A stretch of 64,000 nt of DNA from Cohnella terricola (GTDB lineage Bacteria; Bacillota; Bacilli; Paenibacillales; Paenibacillaceae). The translations under genes were made by a program, and so were the position numbers. The DNA is taken from the NCBI RefSeq assembly GCF_007786475.1, contig NZ_VNJJ01000003.1:460768-524767 (forward strand), read 5' to 3'. The notes beneath the pieces are model-generated. The model was not told the origin of the DNA, did not search any database, and saw only the letters and a list, made by a program, of their open reading frames with translations. Positions 28,241 to 37,390 of this stretch are shown in pieces; positions within the stretch are counted from its first letter, which is position 1, and every line of letters starts with the position of its first letter.

Positions 28241-28265
28241 CCGCTAAGCCCTCCCCTGCTGCGAT

Positions 28266-29084
28266 TTATTGTAGCGCCTCGACAATTCGGTCCGAAATTC
28301 GTTCATACCCCTGAGCATTAGGATGAAAGTGATCCGACGACAGATACTTTTTCAAATCGAACTCGAACAAATCATACGTCGGAATTACCTTCGCGTTTCC
28401 GTCCGCCAAAGCCAGGCGATATGCGAACGCGTTCCATTCCGCAACCGTGTCGCTGACCGTCTCTCTCATATCCTGTAAGTCGAAGAAAGCGTTATAAAGA
28501 CCCACGTAGACAATGCGCGCGTTCGGGTTCGTTTTACGGATTTTGGCTAGAACTTCCTTTAGGCGTGTTTCCACTTCGGGCAGCCGCTCTTTCATAGCCT
28601 CGGGGGACAAATCTCCCCCTTCGACGAGCGAACCCCCATTCTGCGCGACCTGAAATAGGTCGTTGCCGCCGATCGTAAGGAGAACGATGTCCGCCTTGGC
28701 TATCGCGTTAACGAAGCCTTTCTCATCCAACTTGGCAACCAACTGATCGGCCCGAAGCCCACTAATGGCCATATTGTTGACTAAATAAACCGGCTTGTCC
28801 ATCCGTTTGGATAGACCGTCGATCGCGCGAGAGACATACCCTTCGCCTGTTGAATCTCCCGTCCCTTTCGTCAAAGAGTCCCCAAGCGCGGTCACGTACA
28901 GCTCTTTCTTGGAGCTAATGTCTCCCGCTGACGCCTTCTCCGGCGCGCTAGCTTCCGGTAACGCCAACCCTTCCTTCGGCATCCACGTGTCCTTCAGCGC
29001 CCACCCGAAACCGAGAAGCATAACCAGCAGACAAACTAGCGAAGTCAACCCCACTACTTTCCATAGCCAAGATGACGATCTCAT
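28266..29084 (-). CDS. Membrane-anchored SGNH/GDSL-type esterase or lipase
   Basis: 272 residues. An N-terminal helix (about 8-30) anchors the protein with the catalytic domain outside. The SGNH blocks are present: block I ALGDSLTKGTGD (nucleophile Ser), block II with the oxyanion Gly (NMAISGLRADQL), block III TIGGNDLF, and block V SSDHFHPNAQGY with the Asp/His pair. Substrates for such proteins include lipids and acylated cell-wall sugars; this one is not assigned. It heads the operon with the ABC-2 transporter genes, which hints at a role in envelope lipid or peptide handling. Confidence 0.88.
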   Translation of the reverse strand: MRSSSWLWKVVGLTSLVCLLVMLLGFGWALKDTWMPKEGLALPEASAPEKASAGDISSKKELYVTALGDSLTKGTGDSTGEGYVSRAIDGLSKRMDKPVYLVNNMAISGLRADQLVAKLDEKGFVNAIAKADIVLLTIGGNDLFQVAQNGGSLVEGGDLSPEAMKERLPEVETRLKEVLAKIRKTNPNARIVYVGLYNAFFDLQDMRETVSDTVAEWNAFAYRLALADGNAKVIPTYDLFEFDLKKYLSSDHFHPNAQGYERISDRIVEALQ

Positions 29085-29185
29085 TCGCTTCCCCCTCTCC
29101 CGGATCCATCGGGTTCTCTTTCCGATTGCAGTCTATACGTCTCAACGATAACGTTTCTTGCAGAATTTATCAAATTAGCCCCTGT

Positions 29186-29457
29186 GTCGATATCCCGTTC
29201 GCTCAGCATCCATTCAATTCTCCTTCGTCGCTATCCCGTTCGCTCAGCATTCACATCCATTTCTCCTTCGTCGCTATCCCTTTCGCTCAGCATTCACATT
29301 CATTTCTCCTTCGTCGCTATCCCGTTCGCTCAGCATCCATCTATTTCACCTTCGTCGCTATCCCGTTCGCTCAGCATTCACATTCATTTCTCCTTCGTCG
29401 CTATCCCGTTCGCTCAGCATCCATCTATTTCTACTTCGTCGCTATCCCGTTCGCTAA
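29186..29457. repeat. Tandem intergenic repeats, left array of locus 1 (7 copies)
   Basis: Seven copies of a unit containing TCGCTATCCCGTTCGCTCAG. The TATCCC core begins at 29191, 29232, 29275, 29318, 29359, 29402 and 29443, giving intervals of 41, 43, 43, 41, 43 and 41 bases. Two spacer types alternate: one with CATTCACATTCATTTCTCC and a shorter one with CATCCATCTATTTC. The array lies upstream of the GDSL gene. Read on the other strand, the core is CTGAGCGAACGGGATAGCGA, the same family as three other arrays in this window. It stays open in more than one frame only because unit pairs total 84 bases; no coding signal is evident. Confidence 0.9.
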
Positions 29458-29529
29458 GGAATTTAGACCAAATTCTGATTAGTTGATCCTAAATGGAATA
29501 AATTATATGCAAACCTTAATGTAAGAAAG

Positions 29530-29752
29530 TGTCTGAACCATGGGGATAGCGACAGAGGGAATCCGAACCGAGAGTTGTGAGCTATTTAGTTCCTGAACCA
29601 TGGGGATACCGACAGAGAGAATCCGAACCGAGAGTTGTAAGCTAACTAGTTCCTGATCCAATGGGATACCGACAGAGGAACCCGACCCGAGTATTGTGAG
29701 CTATCTAGTTCCTGATCCAATGGGATACCGACAAAGGGAATCAGAATGAGGG
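29530..29752. repeat. Tandem intergenic repeats, right array of locus 1 (4 copies, opposite orientation)
   Basis: Four copies of a 60-base unit (last interval 59) with core CTGAACCATGGGGATAGCGA. The GGGATA motif starts near 29543, 29603, 29663 and 29722. The units also share a tail around GAATCCGAACCGAGAGTTGT. Orientation is opposite to the seven-copy array that ends about 75 bases to the left. The intervening bases 29458-29529 are AT-rich and unremarkable. Confidence 0.88.
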
Positions 29753-29775
29753 ACAGCATGAAATAAGACAAAATA

Positions 29776-29815
29776 AACCCGCCTTGACGATCCAATCGGA
29801 CCGACAAGGCGGGTT
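29776..29815 (-). terminator. Terminator of the heterodimeric ABC exporter operon
   Basis: AACCCGCCTTG (29776-29786) and CAAGGCGGGTT (29805-29815) form an 11-bp stem; reverse-strand transcripts then meet TTTATTTTG. Confidence 0.85.
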
Positions 29816-29823
29816 GTGATCAG

Positions 29824-31623
29824 CTATGCGGATAAAAAGCGGTATTGCGCGTCGACTAGGTTACGATAATGGCCCGGACGCTTCATAAGTTCTTCGTGAT
29901 TGCCCATTTCCTTGATTTCGCCATGGTCCAGGACGACAATGCAATCCGCGTGGCGAATCGTCGACAGACGGTGGGCGACAATGAAGGAAGTGCGCCCTTG
30001 CAGCAGCGTCGCGAGCGCTTCCTGAATGCGCAACTCCGTCTCCGTGTCGATGCTCGCGGTCGCTTCGTCGAGAACGAGAATACGCGGATCGGCGAGCAAC
30101 GCCCTGGCGAAGCTGAGCAGTTGGCGCTGGCCGACCGAGAGAGCGTTGCCCCGCTCCTCGACCTCGGTATCGTATCCGTTCGGCAAGTCGGCGATAAAGT
30201 CGTGAGCTCTGACCGAGCGAGCGGCGGCTTCGACCTCCGCGTCCGTGGCGTCCGGGCGGCCGTAACGAATGTTATCACGGATCGTTCCCGAGAAAATAAA
30301 CGTATCCTGCAGCACGATGCCGATCTGCGAACGGAGACTGTCGATGGTGATATCCCGAATGTCCGTGCCATCGATCAGTACGCGGCCCTCCACTGTGTCG
30401 TAGAATCGGCAGATCAGGTTCACGATCGTGCTCTTGCCAGAGCCGGTATGCCCGACAAGAGCAATGGACATGCCCGCCTTGACGTCGAGATTGATTCCCT
30501 TAAGCGCCGGACGGTCGGCTTCGTAACCGAAAGTGACGTTCTCGAGTCGAACGTTTCCTTGAAGCTCGGCGATCGGTTTCGCTCCTTCTTTTTCCGGAAC
30601 GGCCGGTCTCTCGTCCATGAATTCGAATATCCGCTCGGCGGAAGACATGGAAATCAGAAGTTGGGAGTACATGTTCCCAAGCCGGGTAATCGGCTCCCAG
30701 AAGCTGCCTACGTAAGTAATGAACGCGACAAGAACGCCGACGGTCATCGTACCGGATTGAATCAAATACGTGCCGTACAGCAGTAGAATCAGCGTGCCTA
30801 CCGCGGAGGTCACTTCGATAATTGGTCCGAACAACTGATTCAGTGCCGATGCTTTATTCCAAGAGCGAATATTGCTCTTGTTCATGCCGTCGAAGAAACC
30901 GATATTTTCTTTCTCCTGCGTGAAAGCTTGTGTCACACGAATCCCTTGAATGCTTTCATTCAAATGAGCATTGATGCGCGACTGCTTGATCCGCACGACC
31001 TGCCAGGCCATGCGAATGTTCTTGCGAAGCGCACTCGAGACGATAAACATGAGCGGAACCGTGATCATTATCGCCAGTCCCAGCTTCGGTTCGATCACGA
31101 GCAGAATGACGGTAATCCCGATTAGCTGCACAATGTCGATCGCCGAGTTGACGACGCCGTTGGTAAACATGTCCTGCAACGAGTTGACGTCGTTCGTAAC
31201 CCGCACGAGTACGGAACCTGCAGGACGTTTATCGAAAAACCTGAACGAAAGTGATTGGATGTGGCGGAATAGCGCCGCCCTCAAATCGAAAATGACCTTC
31301 TGTCCAATCTCGTTCGTCTGCTGAATCGTATAACGCTGCGCCCACCAGCGCATACCGTACATCGCCAACATGATCGACACAATTATGACGAGAAGCGACA
31401 AACTCCCGTCTCCGTTCTTCGGATGGATCGCATTATCAATTGCTTTCATCGTTAGGAACGGAATGGCAAGCCTCGCCAACATGCCGAATACTGTCATCAC
31501 GAATACGACTTTGGTGACGTCAGACTTATAAGGTTTTACGAAAGTAAGCAATCTGCCCATCTGCTTCCAGTTAAACGGCTTCTCGATCAGCTCGTCGTCT
31601 TGGTATACGAATTGACGGCTCAT
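29824..31623 (-). CDS. ABC exporter half-transporter, subunit 2 (canonical Walker B, altered signature)
   Basis: 599 residues: six membrane helices (about 25-325) fused to an ATPase domain. Walker A GHTGSGKST and Walker B ILVLDEATASID with catalytic Glu are intact, but the signature is LSVGQ, not LSGGQ. Together with the partner encoded just upstream this gives a heterodimer with one working and one degenerate ATP site, like BmrC/BmrD, LmrC/LmrD or YfiB/YfiC. It exports drugs or lipids. It overlaps the upstream half-transporter gene by 4 bases. Confidence 0.93.
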   Translation of the reverse strand: MSRQFVYQDDELIEKPFNWKQMGRLLTFVKPYKSDVTKVVFVMTVFGMLARLAIPFLTMKAIDNAIHPKNGDGSLSLLVIIVSIMLAMYGMRWWAQRYTIQQTNEIGQKVIFDLRAALFRHIQSLSFRFFDKRPAGSVLVRVTNDVNSLQDMFTNGVVNSAIDIVQLIGITVILLVIEPKLGLAIMITVPLMFIVSSALRKNIRMAWQVVRIKQSRINAHLNESIQGIRVTQAFTQEKENIGFFDGMNKSNIRSWNKASALNQLFGPIIEVTSAVGTLILLLYGTYLIQSGTMTVGVLVAFITYVGSFWEPITRLGNMYSQLLISMSSAERIFEFMDERPAVPEKEGAKPIAELQGNVRLENVTFGYEADRPALKGINLDVKAGMSIALVGHTGSGKSTIVNLICRFYDTVEGRVLIDGTDIRDITIDSLRSQIGIVLQDTFIFSGTIRDNIRYGRPDATDAEVEAAARSVRAHDFIADLPNGYDTEVEERGNALSVGQRQLLSFARALLADPRILVLDEATASIDTETELRIQEALATLLQGRTSFIVAHRLSTIRHADCIVVLDHGEIKEMGNHEELMKRPGHYRNLVDAQYRFLSA

Positions 31624-33422
31624 CCCGACACCCGCCTTTCTCCGGACCCGTCCGCGTTTTTCTCATAATGATCCAAATCCTCCGGACGATCGGCATATTG
31701 AATTCGGTATGTTTCGAGGTAAAGCCCCGGCTGCCGCACAAGCTTGTCATGGGTCCCCCGTTGGATGGTATGCCCGCGTTCCAATACGATGATCTCGTCC
31801 GCGCGGCGCAACGTTGATATGCGGTGTGCGATCATGAACACGGTCCGACCGGCCATCACTTGACGGACCGCGGTTTGAATCTCGTGCTCGGTTTCCATAT
31901 CCAGCGCGCTCGTCGCATCGTCCATAATCAGGATTTTCGGTTTGTTCAGCAATGCCCGAGCAATAGCGATCCGTTGCTTCTGCCCGCCGGACAACCCCAT
32001 TCCGCGTTCTCCGACGACCGTATCGTAGCCTAGCGGAAGTTCACGGATAAAACCGTCCGCTTGCGCAAGCCGAGCCGCCTCTTCGATTTCATCCATCGTT
32101 GCGTTCGGTTTCCCGTAACTGATGTTTTCCTTGATCGACGTCGAGAACAGGAACGACTCCTGAAAGACGATGCCGATTTGTTTCCGCAAGCTTTGAAGTT
32201 CGATATGACGAATATCGATTCCATCAAGCGTTATCGAGCCTTCGCCGACATCATACGCCCTCAGCAGCAGCCCAACCGCGGTCGATTTCCCCGAACCCGT
32301 TCCCCCAAGCAACCCGATAACAGAACCCGCAGGAGCGTCTAATTCGAAGCCGAGCAGCGCGGACGGGAGATCGTCCCTGTTCGCATACCGGAAACTCGCG
32401 TCTTCAAAACGGATATGGCCTTGAACCGCGTCATCGTCAAGCACGAGACTTTTGGTATGGCTTTTAACCGCCACCGGCTGATTCAGAAGTTCTAGCAGCC
32501 TTTCGCCAGATGCTTTGGATTGCGTATAACCGTTGATCTGGAAGCCGAGCGTCCATAACGGAGCTACGATAAGCCCAAGCATACCCGACAAAGCGACGAG
32601 ATCCCCCAAGGTCAAAGTGCCCTCAATGACTCTCCAACCTCCGACCAGCAAAAGAGCGGCAACGCTTACATTCGCGATAAACTCGATCATAGGGAAATAT
32701 TTAGCCCATACGCTTGCAAGCGATAAATGGTTATCGCGGTAGTCCACGTTTTCTTTAACGAATTTCTTGATTTCAAAAGGTTCGCGGGCAAAAGATTTTA
32801 CCGTTCTCACGCCCATGATGTTCTCTTGCACACGTACCGTCAAACGGCCTACGGCGGCGCGTATGGACCTGAAAACGGGATGAATGTTCTGCTCGAACCG
32901 GATCGCCACGTAACCGAGAACCGGAATCATGACGAGCGTCATCAGCGTCAGCGGCCAATCGATCGTGAACATCATTGCGAAGCCGAATACGAGCAGCAGT
33001 CCGGTATTAAGCAACTGGGCGAAACCGAATCCGATAAATTGCCGTATGCCTTCGATATCGGCCGTCAACCTCGACATGAGGTCACCCGTCCTGGCGGTAT
33101 CGTAATAGGAAAAAGATAATTGCTGCAGCTTCTCGTAACATGCGTTGCGCAGCCGATATGCCAAGCGATTCCCTACACGTCCCCCCCAAAACCCGTGAAC
33201 GTACTGAAACCCGGCTTTGACGACGATTACGCTCACCGCTAAGAGAGTGAGCCCGGTTACCCCTTCATACCGGCCTGGTATGATCATATCGTCGATTAAC
33301 GTCTTGAGCAGTAGAGGGTAAACCAATCCCAGCGCGGTCGCGATTGCGAGCCCAGCTACGGAACCCCACAGTAATCCTTTGTTTTGCCAATAATAATCTT
33401 TTAGTCCCCGAAAAATATCCAA
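31620..33422 (-). CDS. ABC exporter half-transporter, subunit 1 (Asp in place of catalytic Glu)
   Basis: 600 residues with the same layout: membrane domain (about 15-320), then NBD with GGTGSGKST, a canonical LSGGQ signature, and Walker B ILIMDDATSALD in which Asp replaces the catalytic Glu. Its intact LSGGQ completes the working site of the partner, while its own Walker B and the partner LSVGQ make the degenerate site. The C-terminal tail is charged and disordered-looking (DHYEKNADGSGERR). TTG start seven or eight bases after GGGGAGG. It is the first gene of the operon. Confidence 0.93.
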   Translation of the reverse strand: MDIFRGLKDYYWQNKGLLWGSVAGLAIATALGLVYPLLLKTLIDDMIIPGRYEGVTGLTLLAVSVIVVKAGFQYVHGFWGGRVGNRLAYRLRNACYEKLQQLSFSYYDTARTGDLMSRLTADIEGIRQFIGFGFAQLLNTGLLLVFGFAMMFTIDWPLTLMTLVMIPVLGYVAIRFEQNIHPVFRSIRAAVGRLTVRVQENIMGVRTVKSFAREPFEIKKFVKENVDYRDNHLSLASVWAKYFPMIEFIANVSVAALLLVGGWRVIEGTLTLGDLVALSGMLGLIVAPLWTLGFQINGYTQSKASGERLLELLNQPVAVKSHTKSLVLDDDAVQGHIRFEDASFRYANRDDLPSALLGFELDAPAGSVIGLLGGTGSGKSTAVGLLLRAYDVGEGSITLDGIDIRHIELQSLRKQIGIVFQESFLFSTSIKENISYGKPNATMDEIEEAARLAQADGFIRELPLGYDTVVGERGMGLSGGQKQRIAIARALLNKPKILIMDDATSALDMETEHEIQTAVRQVMAGRTVFMIAHRISTLRRADEIIVLERGHTIQRGTHDKLVRQPGLYLETYRIQYADRPEDLDHYEKNADGSGERRVSG

Positions 33423-33632
33423 AATTGGGCCTCCCCTCGCTGCTTTCTACGGCAGTGTAGCTTAATCCCTATCCCCCGGCAACAGCGTTATAGAGCCCTA
33501 TTGGTCCTTACGGCGTGAACTAGCGCCTTTATCCCGCGAATGCACCGAATATCTCCGATATCTTCGCTATTCATGCATAACATCCCTGAGTTACATCGAT
33601 TAGCAGAGGAAAACTACGGCAATAGAAGAAAA
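33423..33632. other. Intergenic region upstream of the ABC exporter
   Basis: About 210 bases without a gene. It must hold the exporter promoter, but no clear -35/-10 pair stands out. CCCTATCCCCCGGCAACAG at 33467-33485 resembles the reverse orientation of the large intergenic repeat core and could be a decayed single copy; this is a weak match. Confidence 0.35.
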
Positions 33633-33669
33633 GGTCCCCTTCCATCCGAAAACGGATGAAAAGGGACCG
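33633..33669 (-). terminator. Terminator of the nth-dynamin transcript
   Basis: Reverse strand GGTCCCTTTTCATCCG pairs with CGGATGGAAGGGGACC around a 3-4 base loop, followed by TTTTCTTCT, 10 bases past the stop codon. Confidence 0.87.
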
Positions 33670-33679
33670 ATTATGAATG

Positions 33680-36600
33680 TTATTGCCTGATTTTCCGCCA
33701 TTTCTCTTGCAAATCCGACAATAAACGCTCTTCCCCCGGTTCCCTCAGCGTCTGGCTCATGCTCGAAGCAAATAATGCCAATTGCTGGGACCATGCGGAT
33801 GACGCCATGCGAACGGTATATTGGAGGGCCTCCTCCGAGGAGGATTCCCAGAGCTGTCGCAAATTCGCGAGTTCCCGGTCGATCGCTTGAAACAAAGCCA
33901 GCTCCAGTTCCTCCCGGAGAGACTTGGCCCCTTCCTTCTCGAAAAAGTGCTTAGGCGATCGAAATGCGCTCCATAACTGCCTTGTCTCGAATTGAGGCCC
34001 GTTCGCGAAAACATCCAAGAGCGGCAGCTCGAGCGGATGCTTCTCGATCTGTTCAGGCGTGAAGCCTTCCCGTTCCATCTCGGATAAGCCGGGTAGGGCT
34101 CCAAGCGCCTTGGCCGCCATCGCGCGAATTGTCACTTCCAGGCGCAATCCCGCCGAGCGAAGCTCTTGGAGAAGATCTTCGCTAAGCGAGCGCTTAAGAT
34201 CTTCGCCGCATGCCGACAGCAGCTTCTTCAAGTCCCGGCCGTCGTCCTGAAGGATCGAAGGATGGAAGGCGGACTGAAAATGCTCCTTAAATCGGTACAG
34301 AAGTCTCTGACGGAGATGATACAACTGTTCGCCGACTTCTTGCTGCAGCGGCTGCATCGTCGCTTGAGGAACGTTAGACGCGTCCTCGCTACGCCACCTC
34401 TCCGCTTGTTCGCTAAGTCGCCGAGCTTTGGCTTCGCGCGTCGCCGCATCCGCACTCGCGGATTGCAGCCAGCTCTCGAGAAGCTTGTCGACCCGGTCCA
34501 GCTCCTTGTTCGCCGCTTCGAGCGCCAATCCCCCGAGCTCTTCCTCGGAGAAGGTCTGGAACGCGCTCTCGAAGGCGGTAAGCCCCGAAGTTTGGCGCGC
34601 CGTCTCATTCCGTGATTGCTTCGCTTGCAGGCCAAGCAAGCTGGATACCGCGAACAATCGCGGATTGCGAATGCCATGCTTCAAGAGCTGCGTTTCGACG
34701 TGCGCCTTCACCGCATCCAGCTCTTCATTCGAAGACGCCAGGTCCGCTGCGTTGATGACGAAAAACATTTTATCCAGCTCGAACACGTCTTTCACATTGC
34801 CGAGCTGATTCAGAAACTCGCGGTCTGCTTCCGTAAAAGCATGATTGTAATACGTTACGAACAATACTGCGTCTGCGTCCTTAATGTATTGGAAAGCAAC
34901 GCCCGTATGCCGGGCGTTGATCGAATCCGCTCCCGGCGTATCGACCAGCACCGCGCCGCTGCGGGTAATCGGTGAATCGACGAATAGGTCGATCTCCGCT
35001 ACGAAGCATGACGCCTCTTCCTCGGCGGCAAATCGCCTGTATTCCTCTTCCCCGACCGTCAACTTCTGTCCAAGCAGCGTGCCGTATTCGGTCCACCCTC
35101 TTGCCGCGGCTGTCAGGAAGGCTAGGTGCGGCCTTCCCCGGGGATGAAGATCGCCAGCGGAAATAGGCTCCTTAAGCGCAAGCAAGCTTGCAACGTCGTC
35201 TCCAGCCTTCGCCAGCTTATCCTTGTCGACGCCGATTCTCCTGAGCGAATGGCGCAGATCGTCTGCGAAATCCGCGGCTGTCTTCATCGTTACGAGCGCC
35301 GTTCCGTCAGGATGCTCCGCGGAAGAAGCGACGATCCGGTTGATCGTCGCAGTCGTCGGGTTCGGCGATACGGGAAGCACCGATCTACCCACCAGCGCAT
35401 TGGCGAAAGAGGACTTGCCCGCGCTGAACGCGCCGAACAACGCGATCGTAAAGCTCTTGTTCTTGAATCGTTCCGCTTTGGCGTACAAGCCGTCTGCGAC
35501 GCCGCGAAGAGCGGAGATGCCCGACAGAAGCTCCGCGGACCGCTCCAGCATCTCTGCAGCCCCATGCGGCGCTCCAAGCCGCGTAGGCCGCTCGCCGTCG
35601 TTAGCAGCCGATTCAATCGAGGAGCCGCCTTCGACAATCGCTTCCTGCACAGGAACGGCGACGCCTCCCTGACCGGCTTCCTGCACGATTTGCTGCACCC
35701 GCTCGGCTGCAATGGCCGTAGGTCTCGGAAGGACTAGCTCGCTCGAGCTGTCCGAGGACGGAAGGATCGCGAGCAACTGCCGTTCCTCCTCTTTCTCCGC
35801 CTCTTCCAACTTGGCCAGTTCGTTCGCGGTGCCTTCCCGTACCGTAAACTCAGCCAGTTGAAGCTCCAGTTCCTGCGCCTGCTTGTCGAGAGCAGGTCGA
35901 TCTTTCTCCTGGAGCTCGTCGATCCACTGGAGCGCGGATTTACGGTATAACGACTTTAACGCTTCTCCGATTTCGGCCGCATAGTTTAGAACCGCTTGAC
36001 CGTCCGCTCCCGCTCCGGGTTTAACCCTCTCCCGCAGCCATGCGACCTCCACCGGCTTGAAGCATGCGGATAGAGATTGCTCCATCTCTTCTCCCGTGTA
36101 ACCGGATTGCTCCGCTTCTTTGCGCAAGATCTCCTTCAGATGTCCGGTTGCATGAGCGGATATTTGCCGGTTGAAGTCTTCGGCGAGCCGCTCCAGCCTT
36201 GACGCGATCTCCGCTTCCGTCTTGGCCGCGCTTGCGAACCATCCCGATTTGAATCCGGGCTGCAAAGCGACAAGCGCTTCGCGCGCTTTCTCGCGCGTCT
36301 CCGCAGGCGTAAGGCTCGCGTTGCGAAGCAAGTTATCCATATCCGCCCTTGTGCGTTCCTTGCGGATAGCTCCTGCAGAACGAATATCCGCCAATCGCTG
36401 CTCGAGCTCATGACGAAGAGCGGACCGGCGCTCGTTATCCGCGTACTCGCCAAGTTCGCTCAGCAGTTGCTCTCTGCTATCGCCGTTAAGCGTATGCAGC
36501 GTCTCCCGGTATTGGTCGGCCAGATGAATGGCGGATCTTGCCGCGCTTCTTAACAATAAAGGCGTGGCAAGCGGCTGCAGGTCCTTGATCAGGTCGAGCA

Positions 36601-37390
36601 ACTGATTCCACTGAGAGAGCGGATGCTTCGGTTCTCTTAGCGAGAGGAACAAAGTGCCCGCCGGCTCGATATCCCAATTGCCTAAAGCTTGTCTCAAACT
36701 TTCCTGGAAAGCCGTAAAAGCAATCTGATCTTCGCGGTGCTTGTCGATCTGGTTCACGATCAAATAGGTCGGCTTCCCCCATCGCGCCAAGCTGCGCAAA
36801 AAGCGGAAGTTCACTTCAGATTGCACGTGATTGTAATCCGTGACGTAGAACACAACGTCCGCCAAGTGCAGAGCAGATTCGGTGGCTGCCCGATGGGCGC
36901 CGTCCGTCGAGTCTACGCCAGGGGTGTCGACGATCGCCATCCGATCACCGAGCAGCGGAATCGGGTAGGACACTTGGATCGAGGTGACTCCTTCTCCATC
37001 GACGGCGAAGTCGTGAAGCTGCTCAACTTCGATTCGGCGCGAAGGGAATATTGTTCCGCTCACTTCGCGAAAAACGGTTTCCGCGGATGGCTCTCCGTTT
37101 ACAACGGTGACCACGTTCGCGCTCGTCGGGATCGGCGAAGATGGAAGCAGATTCGCTCCGCATAACGTATTTACTAAAGTGGATTTTCCCGCGGAGAAAT
37201 GCCCGCAGAATGCGATGGTTAATCGACCGGTTGCCAGCTTCTCGGACAGTTCGCCCAGCTTCTCAGCTTGAACCGGATCCCCGTGCTCGGCCACTCTTGC
37301 GGACATTAGCTCCAGAGACTTACGATATACGGATAATTCGGATAATTGCGGTGTATGGACCGCTTGCTCAATGATGTCAGTCGGATTCAC
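33680..37390 (-). CDS. Tandem dynamin-like GTPase (DynA type)
   Basis: 1236 residues from GTG 37390. This start overlaps the nth stop codon as GTGA and has AAGGAG nine bases upstream; the longer reading would overlap nth by 150 bases. Two full dynamin units are fused: GTPase 1 has GHFSAGKST (63-71), DTPGVDST (about 155) and NQIDKH; GTPase 2 has GAFSAGKSS (about 650), DTPGADS (about 815) and NAADLAS (about 880). Long coiled-coil stalks follow each. B. subtilis DynA has the same fused design (1193 residues) and acts at the membrane in fusion and in protection against pore formation and phage. Translational coupling to nth is probably just operon layout. Confidence 0.92.
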   Translation of the reverse strand: MNPTDIIEQAVHTPQLSELSVYRKSLELMSARVAEHGDPVQAEKLGELSEKLATGRLTIAFCGHFSAGKSTLVNTLCGANLLPSSPIPTSANVVTVVNGEPSAETVFREVSGTIFPSRRIEVEQLHDFAVDGEGVTSIQVSYPIPLLGDRMAIVDTPGVDSTDGAHRAATESALHLADVVFYVTDYNHVQSEVNFRFLRSLARWGKPTYLIVNQIDKHREDQIAFTAFQESLRQALGNWDIEPAGTLFLSLREPKHPLSQWNQLLDLIKDLQPLATPLLLRSAARSAIHLADQYRETLHTLNGDSREQLLSELGEYADNERRSALRHELEQRLADIRSAGAIRKERTRADMDNLLRNASLTPAETREKAREALVALQPGFKSGWFASAAKTEAEIASRLERLAEDFNRQISAHATGHLKEILRKEAEQSGYTGEEMEQSLSACFKPVEVAWLRERVKPGAGADGQAVLNYAAEIGEALKSLYRKSALQWIDELQEKDRPALDKQAQELELQLAEFTVREGTANELAKLEEAEKEEERQLLAILPSSDSSSELVLPRPTAIAAERVQQIVQEAGQGGVAVPVQEAIVEGGSSIESAANDGERPTRLGAPHGAAEMLERSAELLSGISALRGVADGLYAKAERFKNKSFTIALFGAFSAGKSSFANALVGRSVLPVSPNPTTATINRIVASSAEHPDGTALVTMKTAADFADDLRHSLRRIGVDKDKLAKAGDDVASLLALKEPISAGDLHPRGRPHLAFLTAAARGWTEYGTLLGQKLTVGEEEYRRFAAEEEASCFVAEIDLFVDSPITRSGAVLVDTPGADSINARHTGVAFQYIKDADAVLFVTYYNHAFTEADREFLNQLGNVKDVFELDKMFFVINAADLASSNEELDAVKAHVETQLLKHGIRNPRLFAVSSLLGLQAKQSRNETARQTSGLTAFESAFQTFSEEELGGLALEAANKELDRVDKLLESWLQSASADAATREAKARRLSEQAERWRSEDASNVPQATMQPLQQEVGEQLYHLRQRLLYRFKEHFQSAFHPSILQDDGRDLKKLLSACGEDLKRSLSEDLLQELRSAGLRLEVTIRAMAAKALGALPGLSEMEREGFTPEQIEKHPLELPLLDVFANGPQFETRQLWSAFRSPKHFFEKEGAKSLREELELALFQAIDRELANLRQLWESSSEEALQYTVRMASSAWSQQLALFASSMSQTLREPGEERLLSDLQEKWRKIRQ

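Noticed and set aside
29072..29486. Open frames encoding repeated SLSIHIHFSFVAIP-type peptides
   Set aside because: A by-product of the repeats, in two overlapping frames, with no start signal and no protein-like composition.
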